64,000 nucleotides of DNA from Massospora cicadina (GCA_022478985.1 JAKSZP010018565.1:90101-154100), one strand, 5' to 3'; counted from the stretch's first letter, positions 9,901 to 21,489 are shown. Notes: generated by a model from the letters alone, not told the origin. Program-made: numbers and translations.

Positions 9901-11707
9901 TTTATTTATTGGTGAATTCTAGGGAATTTATATTGGGGGATTTGGCACTCAACCCTCAGTTGACACCTCTTCAATGAAATGGCAGCTTTGCCATTGAATC
10001 ACACATCCTTGTTTCAGCAGTAAAGATATATCTATCCTGGCTAGGATTCCATCGGTAAACATCCTCAAGACCTAAAATAGAAAGAGTTGGAAAATGTGTC
10101 CCTAACGTTTTCCTCTCAATCCAAGTGAACCAAACATATTTGGCAAGAGACCTGCTTAGTTAATGGGACTTGTTACCAATAAGGCAGGCTGTCAACCAAC
10201 TGATCAATTCACTAGTTGCAGGTGGCAACACTCGCCTTGCAATTTACTCCTTAATTCCTAATCATTCAGTGATGAAACCCAATCAATCCCAATCAGTACA
10301 CTTGATAGTTAATCAACTATCAGAAGACCCTATTTTGTCGGCAACTCTGACCAACAAGATCTTAAGCATTTGTCCTGATTGATCCCTGACAGATCTGACC
10401 AGGCGAATAATCTAAAATACCCTGAACATAGTTGTCCCAAAATCAGGGTCAACCAATTTCAAATTTACCTTGCATTAGGGAATTATCCCCTAGCGATTCC
10501 TGGTAATCCAGCCAGCTGGGAATATAGGCTAAAATCGAACACCTTGTTTTAAATTATAAATCTCTATCAGTTTTTATATTAACTAGATATCCGTACTAAA
10601 TTTACTTAGGTAGAATTCTAAACTGCATAAATTCAGCTAATAGTGATCATTCTTAAATTTTATACACACTTTATCTAAGCTGTCATTATCTAGATTGTAA
10701 GGCACTGGGAGCCCAAATTTGCTTTAGTGACACTGCACATTTATCAGGGTAACCACCTGAGGCACTAAGCAAACAGGATTAAGATGGCACCACAGCCCTC
10801 TATCTGATGGGTGATCAACTATTTGATCAAAGCAAGTTGGCCATGATGCATGCCATAATGCTTAAAATTCTGTAAAATATTAAAAAACTAAAAAGTTAGA
10901 AAGGGAGTGTTTATATTTAAATACTTAAGGAGATAAAACAACCAGGACAGTACCCCCACTAATTAAATTACTGGCCTTTCATATGGAAATGGTGGGTTGG
11001 CAGTCAGGTGTGCTATTAATACTATTAGCAACTTTATGATGTCTTAATCCGGTTTCCTGATATTATTGAGTTTCACACATAGGTAAAGTCAGAATCAAAC
11101 TATTACCAGAATCTTGGGTATAAGGAATATGATTCATGCCCTGATTGATTGCTCCCTAATTTAGCTTTCCTGGAAAATTTTTAGAAAAATTTCTGCAACA
11201 AACTGCACTTTTCCACAGAGGCCCAGCGCTTGATTTAAAGCAAATTCCAAAAATTATAAATGGATCTTGAAGAAATAGCAAAAGGTAGAACAAAATCAGG
11301 TTTGAATCCAATGGTTCTTTGGTAAGTTGGTTAATTTTGCCATAATATTGTATTAAGAAATTGGTGAAAAAGATTTTTAAAAATTGGGAAATTGAGTGTC
11401 TTAGGAGGGAACTTACCTGGATTAAAATTTTCCATTTTGGCATTGTAGTTAGGGGTTTACCTGCGTAAGAGCCATATCCTCTCAAAATACAGTCAGATAG
11501 TCTATCATGGGGATATGAGCGTGTGTTTTATAGAAAGAGTGTAGCAGGCACTACTTGGCACACTGCATACTAAAGAAAGCCTAACATATATAGCACAAGA
11601 AGCCTGTGAGGTACAGCAAGTTTTTCAGGTTTTGAATGTAATTAATTATCTGTTAATAAATATGTTTGTCATAATATTAATTTATTTACTTTTAAGTACT
11701 GTTATAT
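9901..11707. other. AT-rich non-coding stretch, nothing recognised
   Basis: No protein motif, no repeat matching other parts of the window and no RNA gene seen. Short open frames at 10,170-10,382 and 11,156-11,485 have no recognisable content. Confidence 0.4.
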
Positions 11708-11708
11708 C

Positions 11709-11752
11709 TTTTTTAGCACAAGTGGTGCCCAACTCAAAAGAGGGAGCCACCA
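11709..11752 (+). repeat. short dispersed repeat, copy 1
   Basis: Begins TTTTTTAGCACAAGTGGTGC and continues with CCAACTCAAAAGAGGG. A related copy lies inverted at 13,300-13,344, on the other side of the mariner element, and another at 20,763-20,797. Nature unknown. Confidence 0.45.
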
Positions 11753-11821
11753 TGCATCTTAAGTATTATTATCTTATACAGATTTTTAATATATATATTT
11801 AAAAGATTTTCAATTCTTATA

Positions 11822-11853
11822 TGAGAGTAATTCAAAAAGTAAAGGCAAATTTT
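11822..11853 (+). repeat. left terminal inverted repeat of mariner
   Basis: 32 bp; 28 positions match the reverse complement of the right repeat. Preceded by TA at 11,820-11,821. Transposase binds these ends. Confidence 0.9.
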
Positions 11854-11938
11854 TAAAAAGGAACTTTTTATTGTGAAAACAAGATGACAAGCAACATCAT
11901 TTCTCTACATAATCTCCCTTAATTTCTATTCACTTGGT

Positions 11939-12968
11939 TCATCTCTTGACAAGCTTCATAATTCCGTCCTGGAAGAAGATTTGTGGCATCATGCGCAGCC
12001 ACTTGCACACCGCCTCCACAACCTCATCATCTGACAAAAATTTGGATTCATGCAGGTGCTCCTTCATCGGACCAAAAAGGTGAAAATCGCTTGGAGCTAG
12101 GTCAGGACTGTACGGCAGATGCTCCAGCAGCTCAAAACCAAGATCTTGAATGCACTGGATTGTTTTCCCCGAAGTATGAGGATGTGCATTGTCCTGAAGC
12201 AAAAGCACACCTTTTGAAAGTTTTCCTCGCCTCTTTGTTTTGATTTTGGGTTTCAGAACTCACAAGTAGCTCACAGTAGCTGTCACTATTCACTGTTTGA
12301 CCTTTAGGAGTGTAATGAATTAGAAGTGGACCTAACATATCCCAAAACACTGTCATCATCAACTTTCCTGCAGAAACTTGTCTTTTGAACTTTTTTGCTG
12401 TAGGCGAGGATGGATGTTTCCACACCATACTCTGCCGCTTACTCTGTGGTTTGAAGTGATGGACCCACATCCCATCAACAGTTACTATGCGACTGAGAAA
12501 CTCTTCCCCTTCCTCTTCTAAGCGCTCAAATGTGATTTCTGAAATTTCCAACCGTATCTGTTTGTGCTGGTCTGTCAGTTGATGTGGTACCCAACGAGCA
12601 CACACTTTGTGATAATTTAGTGATTTGTGGATGATTGCAACTGCTGAACCGTGGCTAATGTTCAATGCATGCACAATATCATCAATTTTGACACAACAAT
12701 CATCATAAATCATTCTCTCAACTGTCTCGATGTTCTTGTCCGTCTTCAAAGTGGATGGCCTACCTGAACGCTCTTCATCACAGATAGATACACAACCATT
12801 TTTAAAGCGATTTATCCACTCATAAATTTTGCGCTCACTAAAACAGCTCTCACCATACTGCTGCTGCATTCTGCGAATAATCTCCGAAGTTTTAGTCCCT
12901 TCAGAGTGCAGAAAATGTACCACTCCCCTCATCTCTTCCTTGGTGCACATGGACAATGGGGCACTCAT
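11939..12968 (-). pseudogene. mariner transposase with one frameshift
   Basis: I chose ATG at 12,968 (MSAPLSMCTKEEMRG) because it matches the usual start of the N-terminal DNA-binding region; an in-frame ATG further upstream at 13,019 is also open. Two helix-turn-helix regions (about residues 8-110) include the hinge sequence RSGRPST. The catalytic aspartates are in IVTVDGMWVHHF, LLQDNAHPHT and YSPDLAPSDFHLF, giving the mariner DD34D spacing. The enzyme cuts and rejoins the element at TA. A single frameshift at about 12,205-12,260, between the first and second aspartates, splits the frame (12968-12132 and 12208-11939). Length is near the usual 345 residues. The residue after the first aspartate is Gly-Met where many mariners have Glu-Thr. 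Confidence 0.93.
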
Positions 12969-13098
12969 AATAAAATGCCCTGAAATCACTATGAATGGAG
13001 TTGAGCACTGAAACAACACAGCTAAAGAACAAAAAAACTTTGATGTTATGATATGTCATTGTTCAGTCAGTGCTGCCATCCATTGCAGCAGGGAATTT

Positions 13099-13130
13099 AA
13101 AATTTGCCTTTACTTTTTGACTTACCCACA
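13099..13130 (-). repeat. right terminal inverted repeat of mariner
   Basis: Reverse complement of the left repeat with four mismatches. Followed by TA at 13,131-13,132. Confidence 0.9.
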
Positions 13131-13299
13131 TATATTTTATAGCTGTTGTTACAAGCTGCTAGATACAGTTTTTGTATTACCTTAGAATTTATGATATCTT
13201 TAATAAGGTATTAAAAATTAAAATTTAGTAAACAAAGTCCAGATTATAAATAGTTAATTATAAAAAAACAAGTAAATTTTTTTGAGAGCTTTAATGGTG

Positions 13300-13344
13300 A
13301 TTGGTGTATCCCCCTTTAGGTTGGGACCACCAGTGCTAAAAAAG
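13300..13344 (-). repeat. short dispersed repeat, copy 2 (inverted)
   Basis: Its reverse complement (TTTTTTAGCACTGGTGGTCC, then CAACCTAAAGGGGG) matches copy 1 at 11,709. It overlaps the edge of the 13,342-13,366 target duplication. Confidence 0.4.
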
Positions 13345-13366
13345 AGAGCTTTAATGGTAATTACTC
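13342..13366 (+). repeat. target-site duplication, left, of ORF1-only LINE
   Basis: 25 bp beginning AAGAGAGCTTTAATGG. It matches 15,276-15,300 (AAGAGAGTCTTAATGG) except at four or so positions, and bounds the insertion at 13,367-15,275. Confidence 0.75.
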
Positions 13367-15275
13367 TTTTTATTTAACTAAGGTAAGCTGACCAGGGGAT
13401 GGACATTACCAAACTAAAAAGTAACATAACTAATTGTTTCAAATAAAATGCCCAAATGAGCTATTGAATGAAACACACTGGACAAAAAACAACCAACCAT
13501 GTGGGCAGTGGAGACCGTTTATCCCTCCATGGCAGAAGGGAGGGGGATTGGGTGGCTCATTTTCAGCATCAGCTATCTCTTTCCAGAGTAGGGTTTGTGC
13601 CAAGGCAGATAGCAAGGATGTCAGGGCATTGGTGGTATGTGGTTTAATATCACTGATGATCAGTACTTCCAAGTAATTACCAACCATAAAAATGGCAGTA
13701 ATATATTCAGCTAAAGCTTTTTTGGCTTTAATGCGGGCGTCTGGTAGTTTAACGAACATGGTAATATTGGTTCAGGTAATCTTGGCTTTCAGATTCCGTG
13801 CTACAATTACCACATTCTGGATAGTATCAGTGACATTTTTGTGTAATTTTTTTACATTAATATTACTTTTTAGAGTACGATTTTTGGGTATAACAGGAGG
13901 TGAGATTCCTCCTGCAAGCGCCGTCACTGATTTGACGGTGGCTTTGCAGAGGGGACGGCAGTCTGGTGTGGCAGCTGCTTCCACTGCAAGCTGGATGTTG
14001 CTGTGGAATGGTTCAGCATTTGGCTTTAGGACATATAAATGAGTGGGGAATTATGCATCCCATTTTGCATTACAGAACTGGTCAACTTGCAGCGATGGTT
14101 CTTCAGTGATATTACCTGATTTTTTTGATTTTATCCAAACACTCCTATGGGTTCTGGAATAATTGAATTGGGGAATCAGAGTATGGTTGAAGATTGGTTG
14201 ATTTGTTAGAGGTTGCATGGGATCAAACTGGGGTCTAATTCTGTGCTTGGTTGGAAGAATAATGTGTGGCACTGGGGCGAGGTGGAGGCTGATTGGTGGC
14301 TGAAGGTGCAGCTGCAGCAACAGGCTTTGGTGGAGGGGGAGGTAGGATTGTACCCCATGCTGAAATTGGCGTGGGGTAAGTGACAGATTGGTGGCTGTTG
14401 GATGAATTATCAGCATCATTGGATGCTGCTAGATATGGGCACTTGCATTTCAAGTGGTCTAACTCAAAACAGGATGGACAACATGTCTGTCCACCCTCAA
14501 AGTGGGCCCAGAATGGATGGTCAGGGGCAGAGGGGATAGAGTGTGTGAGGGGGAATTGATGGGGCAATTTTGTTCATTTTGGGGCTGATCATGGCATACA
14601 CCTGAGGCCCAGCAAGGCGTGTGGCCCCATTTGGGACCACAAATTGTAGGATGGGGTTGGAGCCATAGGCTGCATAACCTACCATCAGCTCCTGGTGGAG
14701 CATCTCAGGGGGAAGGTGGGTAGGCAAACCAGCGAACTGAACAATCAAAGTGGTGTCCGCTGGGAGTTGAGACTGAGTTGTGAGGAGAGGGGTGCCCTGG
14801 AATACCAGGGGCACAGTTGCTGCAGTGGCAGCGTCAGCTTCTCAAGGGAAGCCAAGGTCAAAATACCCCTTGTAGGGGCGGAAATCTATAAAACAGGTGG
14901 GATGCAACACCGCCTGAGCCATTTAAATAATGGCTTGGTCATTGTATTGGAAGAGTTTCCTATATTTGACAATAAGGCAAAATCACATGTTGCTCTGGGG
15001 GAGCACCAGGGGGCAGTGGGGCACAGCTTGGGTTCAAGTGAGGTGGGCGTCAAGATCCTCAGGATGAATGAATCATCTCAGGGATTTGGTGTGACTGGGT
15101 GAGCCAGTCTGAGCGCTTTCCTGTCATATGGAAAATGTCAGGGGGGGGTTTGCCACTGCCCCACACTGGTGCAGCTGGCAAGGAACCCAATGACATTGAA
15201 GCGAATCTACAGCAGGCAATTAAGTTTTACTTTTTATAAACCATATAAATTGCTCAGAAAGTTATGCCAAGTGGA
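13367..15275 (-). mobile_element. ORF1-only LINE derivative (HAL1-like)
   Basis: A 1.9-kb minus-strand insertion flanked by 25-bp target duplications. It carries one long decayed frame with the architecture of the ORF1 of the LINE at 53-64 kb, and no endonuclease or reverse transcriptase. Its 3' end (plus-strand GCTGACCAGGGGATGGACA at 13,387-13,405) is the same as the 3' end of LINE copy 1 (about 53,437-53,456). A shared 3' tail and missing ORF2 are what define half-LINEs such as mammalian HAL1, which are copied by their autonomous relative. Confidence 0.75.
13439..15196 (-). pseudogene. ORF1-like nucleic-acid-binding protein, decayed
   Basis: ATG at 15,196 opens MSLGSLPAAPVWGSG, comparable to the MSGSS start of the LINE ORF1 at 63,859. 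After about 120 codons with several stops, a frame (14,814-14,521) reads TLIVQFAGLPTHLPPEML...YAAYGSNPILQF, the pattern of an RNA-recognition-like fold. The next frame has DHPFWAHF followed by a zinc knuckle, CPSCFELDHLKCKC (C-X2-C-X4-H-X4-C), near 14,450. The LINE ORF1 shows the same order (FLTFDFLP..., HPFW, zinc knuckle). A proline-rich segment follows, then an unrecognised C-terminal part down to 13,439, just before the 3' tail. It probably binds element RNA. Confidence 0.65.
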
Positions 15276-15300
15276 AAGAGAGTCTTAATGGTAAAAACTC
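15276..15300 (+). repeat. target-site duplication, right, of ORF1-only LINE
   Basis: Partner of 13,342-13,366. It marks the 5' end of the minus-strand element. Confidence 0.75.
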
Positions 15301-17450
15301 TATGACCTCCAATAAGGGAATTTCTCAGAGCCTAGGACATTGACTCTTAAGGCTTTGAGAGGGTACAATTAAGCCCAAAGATAAATTACTAAACCTTCTA
15401 ATGGGAACTCTACAAGATTCCACAATCCATGCTCATTAAAACTTTCAATTTGTAGAAGCCATTAAACACACTTTTAAGTATTGGACTTCTATTAATTTTA
15501 ATTAAATTAATCAGATCTTTACCATGAAACAATATTTTTTGCTCAAAAGGTTATATATTAACTCAATTTATTTGTATGTCCCAAACCAAAATTTAAAACT
15601 GATCAAACCACTTCAAATTTGATTTCAATTCCTATTTATTAAAAAAATGTTTGACCCAAAGTTTAAACAAACTAATTTTAATATAAAAAGTTAAATTGTT
15701 TGAATTTTCTATGTCAAATGAGTTTATATATAGGGACAGCTTATCCTCTTTGTTCCATTATGATTGAAATTTTCTGATAAATGCACAATATTTCTTCGTT
15801 TTTTTTCTTTTTTATTGTTCTTAACCCTCAAAGCCACTTATAGTGCTTTAATTTTTTATTGATTCTCAACATTAATATCCTGTCCTTAAAAGGTGCTATA
15901 CTTGCTTTCTGCTAGTTTTAATGTAACCACCTTAGCTTCATCTACACCATAAAAACTTCCATATGTATTTTGTCTCTTTAGTGGAAAGGTAGGAATATAA
16001 AACTTATAATACGCTGTGTTTCTAAAGCCTTTGTGATGACCTTAAACTATAAGAACATGAGGCTACCAACTTATTGTACCACCCCAAACTGCTGCCAAAC
16101 TTACATTGGCCATTATTATATGAAGAACCTGAGTATATCCTGCATAAGGCTGGCCATTTTCAGTCCAATATGGACATTATAGTTTGACTGCCATAATAAA
16201 AAAGATAGTAATTTGGATCCATTTTTAATTTTATAGAGTCTTGTTTGCATTGAGAAAATCACAGATAAAGGAGTTAATTCCTTGTTCCATAAATAGACTC
16301 CTTTAGAAACCCTTATTCATTTAATAATAAATATGTTTTTAGCCCTATAGTCAGCATGTACAAAAATCAAGTCCCTTATAAACAGCTGATAATCAAGATA
16401 AATTTGACAATTTTGCGGCCCCTTTTCTAGGCTTCAATCAATGTAAGATTCCTAGTGATGGAGTCCTTTATATACCCCTAGTTTCCAAATTTGACATCAG
16501 GTAACAATGATATAAGAGGATGTCCCAGTATAAGTACCAGCTAATATGGCATGCGCCCAATGTCACAAACAATGCCCCCAGAAAAGCCCTTTTATACTTT
16601 TGGGTTCTCCCATAAATGAAAGCCAAATTATTATTACTCCATTAAAAAGAGTTTCTACATCCAAAATATCATATAATGTGAATATTACCAAATTGAGGAA
16701 CAAATTAATTTCAAAACGGCATTAGTGGCCCAGAACAGTCCATGCAAACATACATAAGAGCCATGGGAGCTACAGGAGCCACAGTCAATCTCCAAACAAC
16801 AACCACAAAAATCATAAGGACCCAAGAGCTACAATATAAGTTGTAGAAAAAACCAAGAATAGTATCCAGAATTAGGGATTTGGACTCCGCTGACCCTGAA
16901 TCTAAATTTAAAATGGAGAGGCACGTTATGCAAAAAACTTGAAAGATTTTTTTCAAAAAGCCGCTTAAAATATACTAAATTCCTCATTTACTATACATAA
17001 TTTTGAATACTTATTGTAACCTTTTTAGGTTTACTGCACAGGTGTCATGAAACTAATTTATTAAGAGATAAGAAGAGCAAGAGTTATTACCCATCAAATC
17101 CACCCACATGCTCACAATGCTGAAGCGCTAGAGAATTTCTTTTGGGCTCATGTTGATAGCAGTTGACATATTTGTCCCCTCTGTTTTGAGCTTAACCTTT
17201 AAAAGGTCTTTCCCCATGTCACTTCACCCATTAATATTTCTGAACCCTTTTCAGAGGGATCTGAATGGGGCGTTTTGTTTCCCCCTCCACCCAACATTCT
17301 TTCTTGATGGGTGTTGAGAATTTTTCATTCTCAAAAATAGGTGACGCTAAAAGTGTTCCAGGCTAAGCAGTATGAAGACTGCTGACCCTTGCTCTTTCAC
17401 AATCATTGGAGATCTTTCCCTATAAATTCGCATGGCAACCCATAACTCAG
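15301..17450. other. AT-rich non-coding stretch, nothing recognised
   Basis: No coding pattern in either strand and no match to other repeats in the window. The minus-strand frame at 16,956-16,711 has hydrophobic content but no family signature. Confidence 0.4.
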
Positions 17451-17491
17451 CAGACCAACAACTTCCTCTTATGAGTCTTGACCACTTGTTA

Positions 17492-17543
17492 TGGCTCAGA
17501 GGTCCTCTTTGGGACTTGTCCAACGAATATGGTTCAGCGGCCT
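17492..17543 (+). repeat. two further copies of the TGGTTCAGAGGTCC motif
   Basis: TGGCTCAGAGGTCC at 17,492 and TGGTTCAGCGGCCT at 17,530, with GTCTTGACC and GGGACTTGTCC upstream, as in the copies at 5.5 kb. Confidence 0.5.
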
Positions 17544-17990
17544 CTATTGACTCCCTTGGGGTTTCTCCCCTTCAATTCTTCCAGTTCATCATTGTTGTTG
17601 CTAGTTGTCCAAGTTCCCTCAGGGTTTCCATTTAGTTCAAGGTTGGGAGTTGGTTGCACTGACCAATACAGGTGTTTTATCCCAGCATCTAACCTTTGAA
17701 GATATTATGTACCACCTCTATCAGCTAAGCAAAACTCTTTTAACTGAAAACTTATTAAAGGTAGGCAAAGAAAAGATTATTATTTTATTAAGAGGGATAT
17801 TAAACTATTAACAGGCGTTTCTTTCCTGTCCACATCATTGACAATTATTGCCGTATTGTAAGCAGTCACTGACAATTCTCCCTGCTTAACATTCATCAGC
17901 ACTCTTACTGGTGATGCTTGTCACCTTGAATATCCTGATTACGCAATCCTTAAATTTATGTAATCTGTTTTAATTTAATATATCAAAAAC

Positions 17991-18290
17991 CTTGGTAGAA
18001 GTCGCTAGTGTTGAATTTGACCAAAATGCTGTCAGGATTTATTCCTAATACTCTCATGAAGTCAAAATGTGATTCAACTTTATTTAATCAATATTAAATG
18101 GTTTGACATCCTCAGCATAAGTTGCCGATGTCAAATTGACTAAAAACTCTATTGGGATCATTTTATGATACTCTTGAAATTGATTTAAGCAATTCACTAT
18201 CTTAATTGATAAAAATTATCTTGACATCCTTGGCCTCAGTCACCAGTGTTGAGACCCACCAATTTCCTATCAGAGGATTATACAAAATAC
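17991..18290 (+). repeat. degenerate tandem repeat, period about 118-120 bp
   Basis: Units start at about 17,991 (CTTGGTAGAAGTCGC), 18,111 (CTCAGCATAAGTTGCCG) and 18,229 (CTTGGCCTCAGTCACC). Each continues with a GTGTTGAATTTGAC-like core, and the first two with a GATACTCTTGAA-like segment. The third unit is partial. A more diverged unit may precede them near 17,890. Confidence 0.45.
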
Positions 18291-18423
18291 TTTATTGATC
18301 CACAGGATCAAGAAAGCTCAACCCAACTGAATGGGGAGCTCGAATTGGGGCTATTAAATTAAATAATGAATCAAAACTAGCAAACTAATTGGCAATTATC
18401 CATGATTAGTTATTACACTAATT

Positions 18424-19302
18424 TTGTTAATATTTGAGGAATATCACCTGGCTAAAAATCCAATAATAGGCCAATGTAGAAAGCACCCACCAAAGCATCC
18501 AGCTACACTCATCACCCTCGATCAACCTGACCAATCAGAATCAAGCTTGGACCACCATTTGTACCCAAGCACCCACCCATTTTCCTACTACCACCCACCC
18601 AAATTCTGCATCCACTATTCTCGTAAACCAAAATCCTTGGTAGTTATTGGACAAGGTCAATGAATCAGCTAAAATTGTCATGAATGAGGATGATGAATCT
18701 GGGGATATAGGCCCAGATGAATATGAATGTACTAAATTTTATAATTCTGACTTTGATAAAACCCTCCCCCAGACGCTATGCTCTTAAACTCAATACTATC
18801 CCCTTCCAAAGTGACCACCAGATTGGCTAAACAGCGGTGCCCACACTTTATTGCCATCATATCAATAAAACAGTGGCCCAATCAGTTGATTAATTACATG
18901 AAGGGCCAAGCACAATCAACTAACCCTTAATTTCCCTGAAGTAGCACAGAAGGAAATCACCAAATTGACCAATGCTGCCAATGACGCTGTCTTACATGCT
19001 GTGGAACTAGCAGCATTCAATTAACCACCAATATCTCCTGGCAACTACCCAGCTTGGCCCAACTCCTGAATGCCCACCTTCAAGCTAAACATCATATTGC
19101 AGAGTTAATTGAGGCTGTCTTCCAAGCTGATCTTGAGGTAAGTATTCGTTATTTCACAGTCCTCCAACCCCACCACACTGATGCCCCAACGACCTTGCTC
19201 ACAGCATTTGTCCTCTTCTACAACCAATATGCATCTTTCACAAAGTCTTCGCATGAAGAAAAGCTGCCTGACCCTCCCTACCCCTCTGCCATGGTAAGTT
19301 AG
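18424..19302 (+). pseudogene. decayed open frame of unknown identity
   Basis: Protein-like segments in changing frames. A basic, proline-rich start is followed by an acidic stretch near 18,660-18,760 (VMNEDDESGDIGPDEYEC), then a helical region (ITKLTNAANDAVLHAVE near 18,955) continuing in the 19,054-19,302 frame (LAQLLNAHLQAKHHIAEL). The frame ends at a stop after PYPSAMVS. Helical, charged and free of cysteines, it could be a Gag-like or coiled-coil protein from an unrecognised element. No active-site motif is visible and I assign no function. Confidence 0.35.
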
Positions 19303-21489
19303 TGGCACTCTAACCCCTACCTAATCGGAGGTTTTACTTTACTTTATTTTGTTTTGTCACCCGTTTGCTTTGGGCTTTATTGCTTTGAATTGGTAATGCC
19401 TGTCCCCTGGTTGGCGTGCCTTGAATAAATTTAAGAAAAGCGATAGTTGTATGAAAACAATTATCCAGTTGAGTTTCTTCTTTACAAGTAGTTTTAATCC
19501 CACTCAGGTATACTCTTAGGGAAGGTACTGATAACCTCACTTCTTGAACTTGAAGCAAAAATAGATTAAGGGAACGTATCCATCTAACTCTTACTTAAAA
19601 GAAGAAATATAAATTGTACTACTATCTAACGTTTTGTCTTTCTTATTTTCAACTAAACAAAGGGTTTAATAAAGAAAGTTTGGTGCTCAAATCTTAAGTT
19701 TGCATCCCAATGAAAATGACATTCCTTGCCAATGAACTTAAACCAAAGAGCAATACCAAAATGATGAACACTTTATTCACCTAGTTGGTATCCACCACAT
19801 ACTAGATTACAACTCTCCATGGTTTGGATTCTTTAATAGCGTGTCCCAACGCCTTTATCCAAAACCAGCATATTAGAAAAAATCTATCTGCTTTTTTTAG
19901 GTAATGGGACAATTCACCCATTTTCAGCAGGCCACTTTTCTCAGGCTAACCTGCAATTTACTGCCAAGAAAAGCTTTGTAAACACTCCAATAACTTTAAA
20001 GATACCCTTATTGATTGGTGACAAGCTTTAATTGATCCACGTAAGAAAGTTAATTGTTGATAATTAAGCCAAAAATTAAACTCATTTTAAACATTGTTGA
20101 AAATTTTTCCTGACAAGCCATTACTAGTATGATTGGAATTGAATCTCAAATTAGACTATCTAATGGTTTGTATGATAACATTATCTGACAGATTTTTCAG
20201 AATTAACAATTCCAACATCCCTTAAAGTTCCTTATTAGAAAGCAAACCAAATCAGGATAAGACAAATAGTCTTTTAAATCTTTCATAGCTGGATAATGGA
20301 GTTTTTTTAAAATCTCAAAAACTATATTAGATAAAATCTTTTACAGAATCTGATTTTTAGCTGTTTACTTTGGTGCTATAAATTTTAAATATGAGATAAA
20401 TACTCTAGAAGGTTTATACTTAATATTTATGTACATAAGAGATTGAAAAAAGCTTCAGTGGGCTTTGGAATTGCCCTCATTAATAACATTCCAAGGTTTA
20501 ACATGGTTGAACGCGATTGGAAACATAACTTAAAGTCCCATGAATCAGAGCATAAAACTCTCCAAATCTCTAATTGATGCGCTCTGTGATAACATAAATA
20601 ACTCATCAAAACTGGATAAACCCTTTTGCTCAGCATCCTCCAATCGAGCAGGCCAGTCTTGTGATAGTATATTATAGTAATTAGCCTCAGTTTACTATAA
20701 TGAAGGCCTTCTTATGCATAAGCTGTATCATTTTAAAACTACTTTTGAAAAACTTCATTTAATACTAGTGGTGCCTAACTCAATAGGGGACATCCATACA
20801 TTTTTTTGTTGTGGTGACATGCAAATTTTAGCCAATAAATTTTTCAACATGGCACCTTAACAGCTAGCCTAAGCTGCCCTATCATATGGTAAAAGGGGGT
20901 TGGGGCTCTTTGTCTGGCGTGGACTTGAGCCCATGCATCAGAGTAGACAAAATGGGAGTGGGGATAATCAGTAGTATAGAGCAGGAAGTAGGCAATACTT
21001 AAATTATAATTTTCAAGGAGGCATGTGGTATTATTTGTCTCAGTGTACTGTATGAGATAAAACTTGGCATAATTAAAATATTGAGTATTCAAGAAAAATC
21101 TTTTTTCTGGTATGTTTGGAGGTAGAAGAGGGTGAAGAGGGACATCATGGTGGCTTCAAAACATATGCAGCCCACCACAAATGCAAGTAGCTGTATTTCA
21201 TTTCAGGTGATCTTGGAAAGTTTGACAGAAAGTTAGGAAAGGGAATCTTATTGACAAGTAGCTTTATGACACATGGAGAGCTTGACGGAGAGGGATGTTG
21301 AAGGAGGCAGCGGCCACTTCAAAGGTAAGCTGTTAGTGGGTCTAGTACACCAGAAAGCCTGGAAGAGGGCAAAAGCATGGAAGACTGGGTTTGGGTAGCT
21401 GAAAGTTTTTTGGCGAATTGAACTTGGGCTCATGGGAAATGCTTTATGGTACTATTGGTAAACGTAAGGCTCTTGCTCTAGCTAAGGTA
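19303..21489. other. AT-rich non-coding stretch with one short repeat
   Basis: Apart from a short dispersed repeat at 20,763-20,797 (TACTAGTGGTGCCTAACTC..., compare 11,709) I see no coding or structural feature. Confidence 0.4.

Larger units (their letters stand above)
11822..13130 (-). mobile_element. mariner-type DNA transposon with TIRs and TA duplication
   Basis: A 1,309-bp element bounded by 32-bp inverted repeats (11,822-11,853 and 13,099-13,130). These begin TGAGAGTAATTC and TGTGGGTAAGTC and share the inner block CAAAAAGTAAAGGCAAATTT. TA dinucleotides flank both ends (11,820-11,821 and 13,131-13,132), the target duplication of Tc1/mariner elements. The single gene is a DD34D-type transposase on the minus strand. 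This is the best preserved coding unit in the window, which suggests a later arrival than the surrounding LTR elements. Confidence 0.95.

Noticed and set aside
13439..14042. Plus-strand open frames at 13.4-14.0 kb as genes
   Set aside because: The minus strand carries the ORF1-like protein with a zinc knuckle and matching LINE layout. The plus frames are its complement.
19141..19150. GAGGTAAGTATT near 19,134 as a splice donor of a host gene
   Set aside because: The open frame continues through it, no acceptor or downstream exon is recognisable, and single consensus matches are common by chance.
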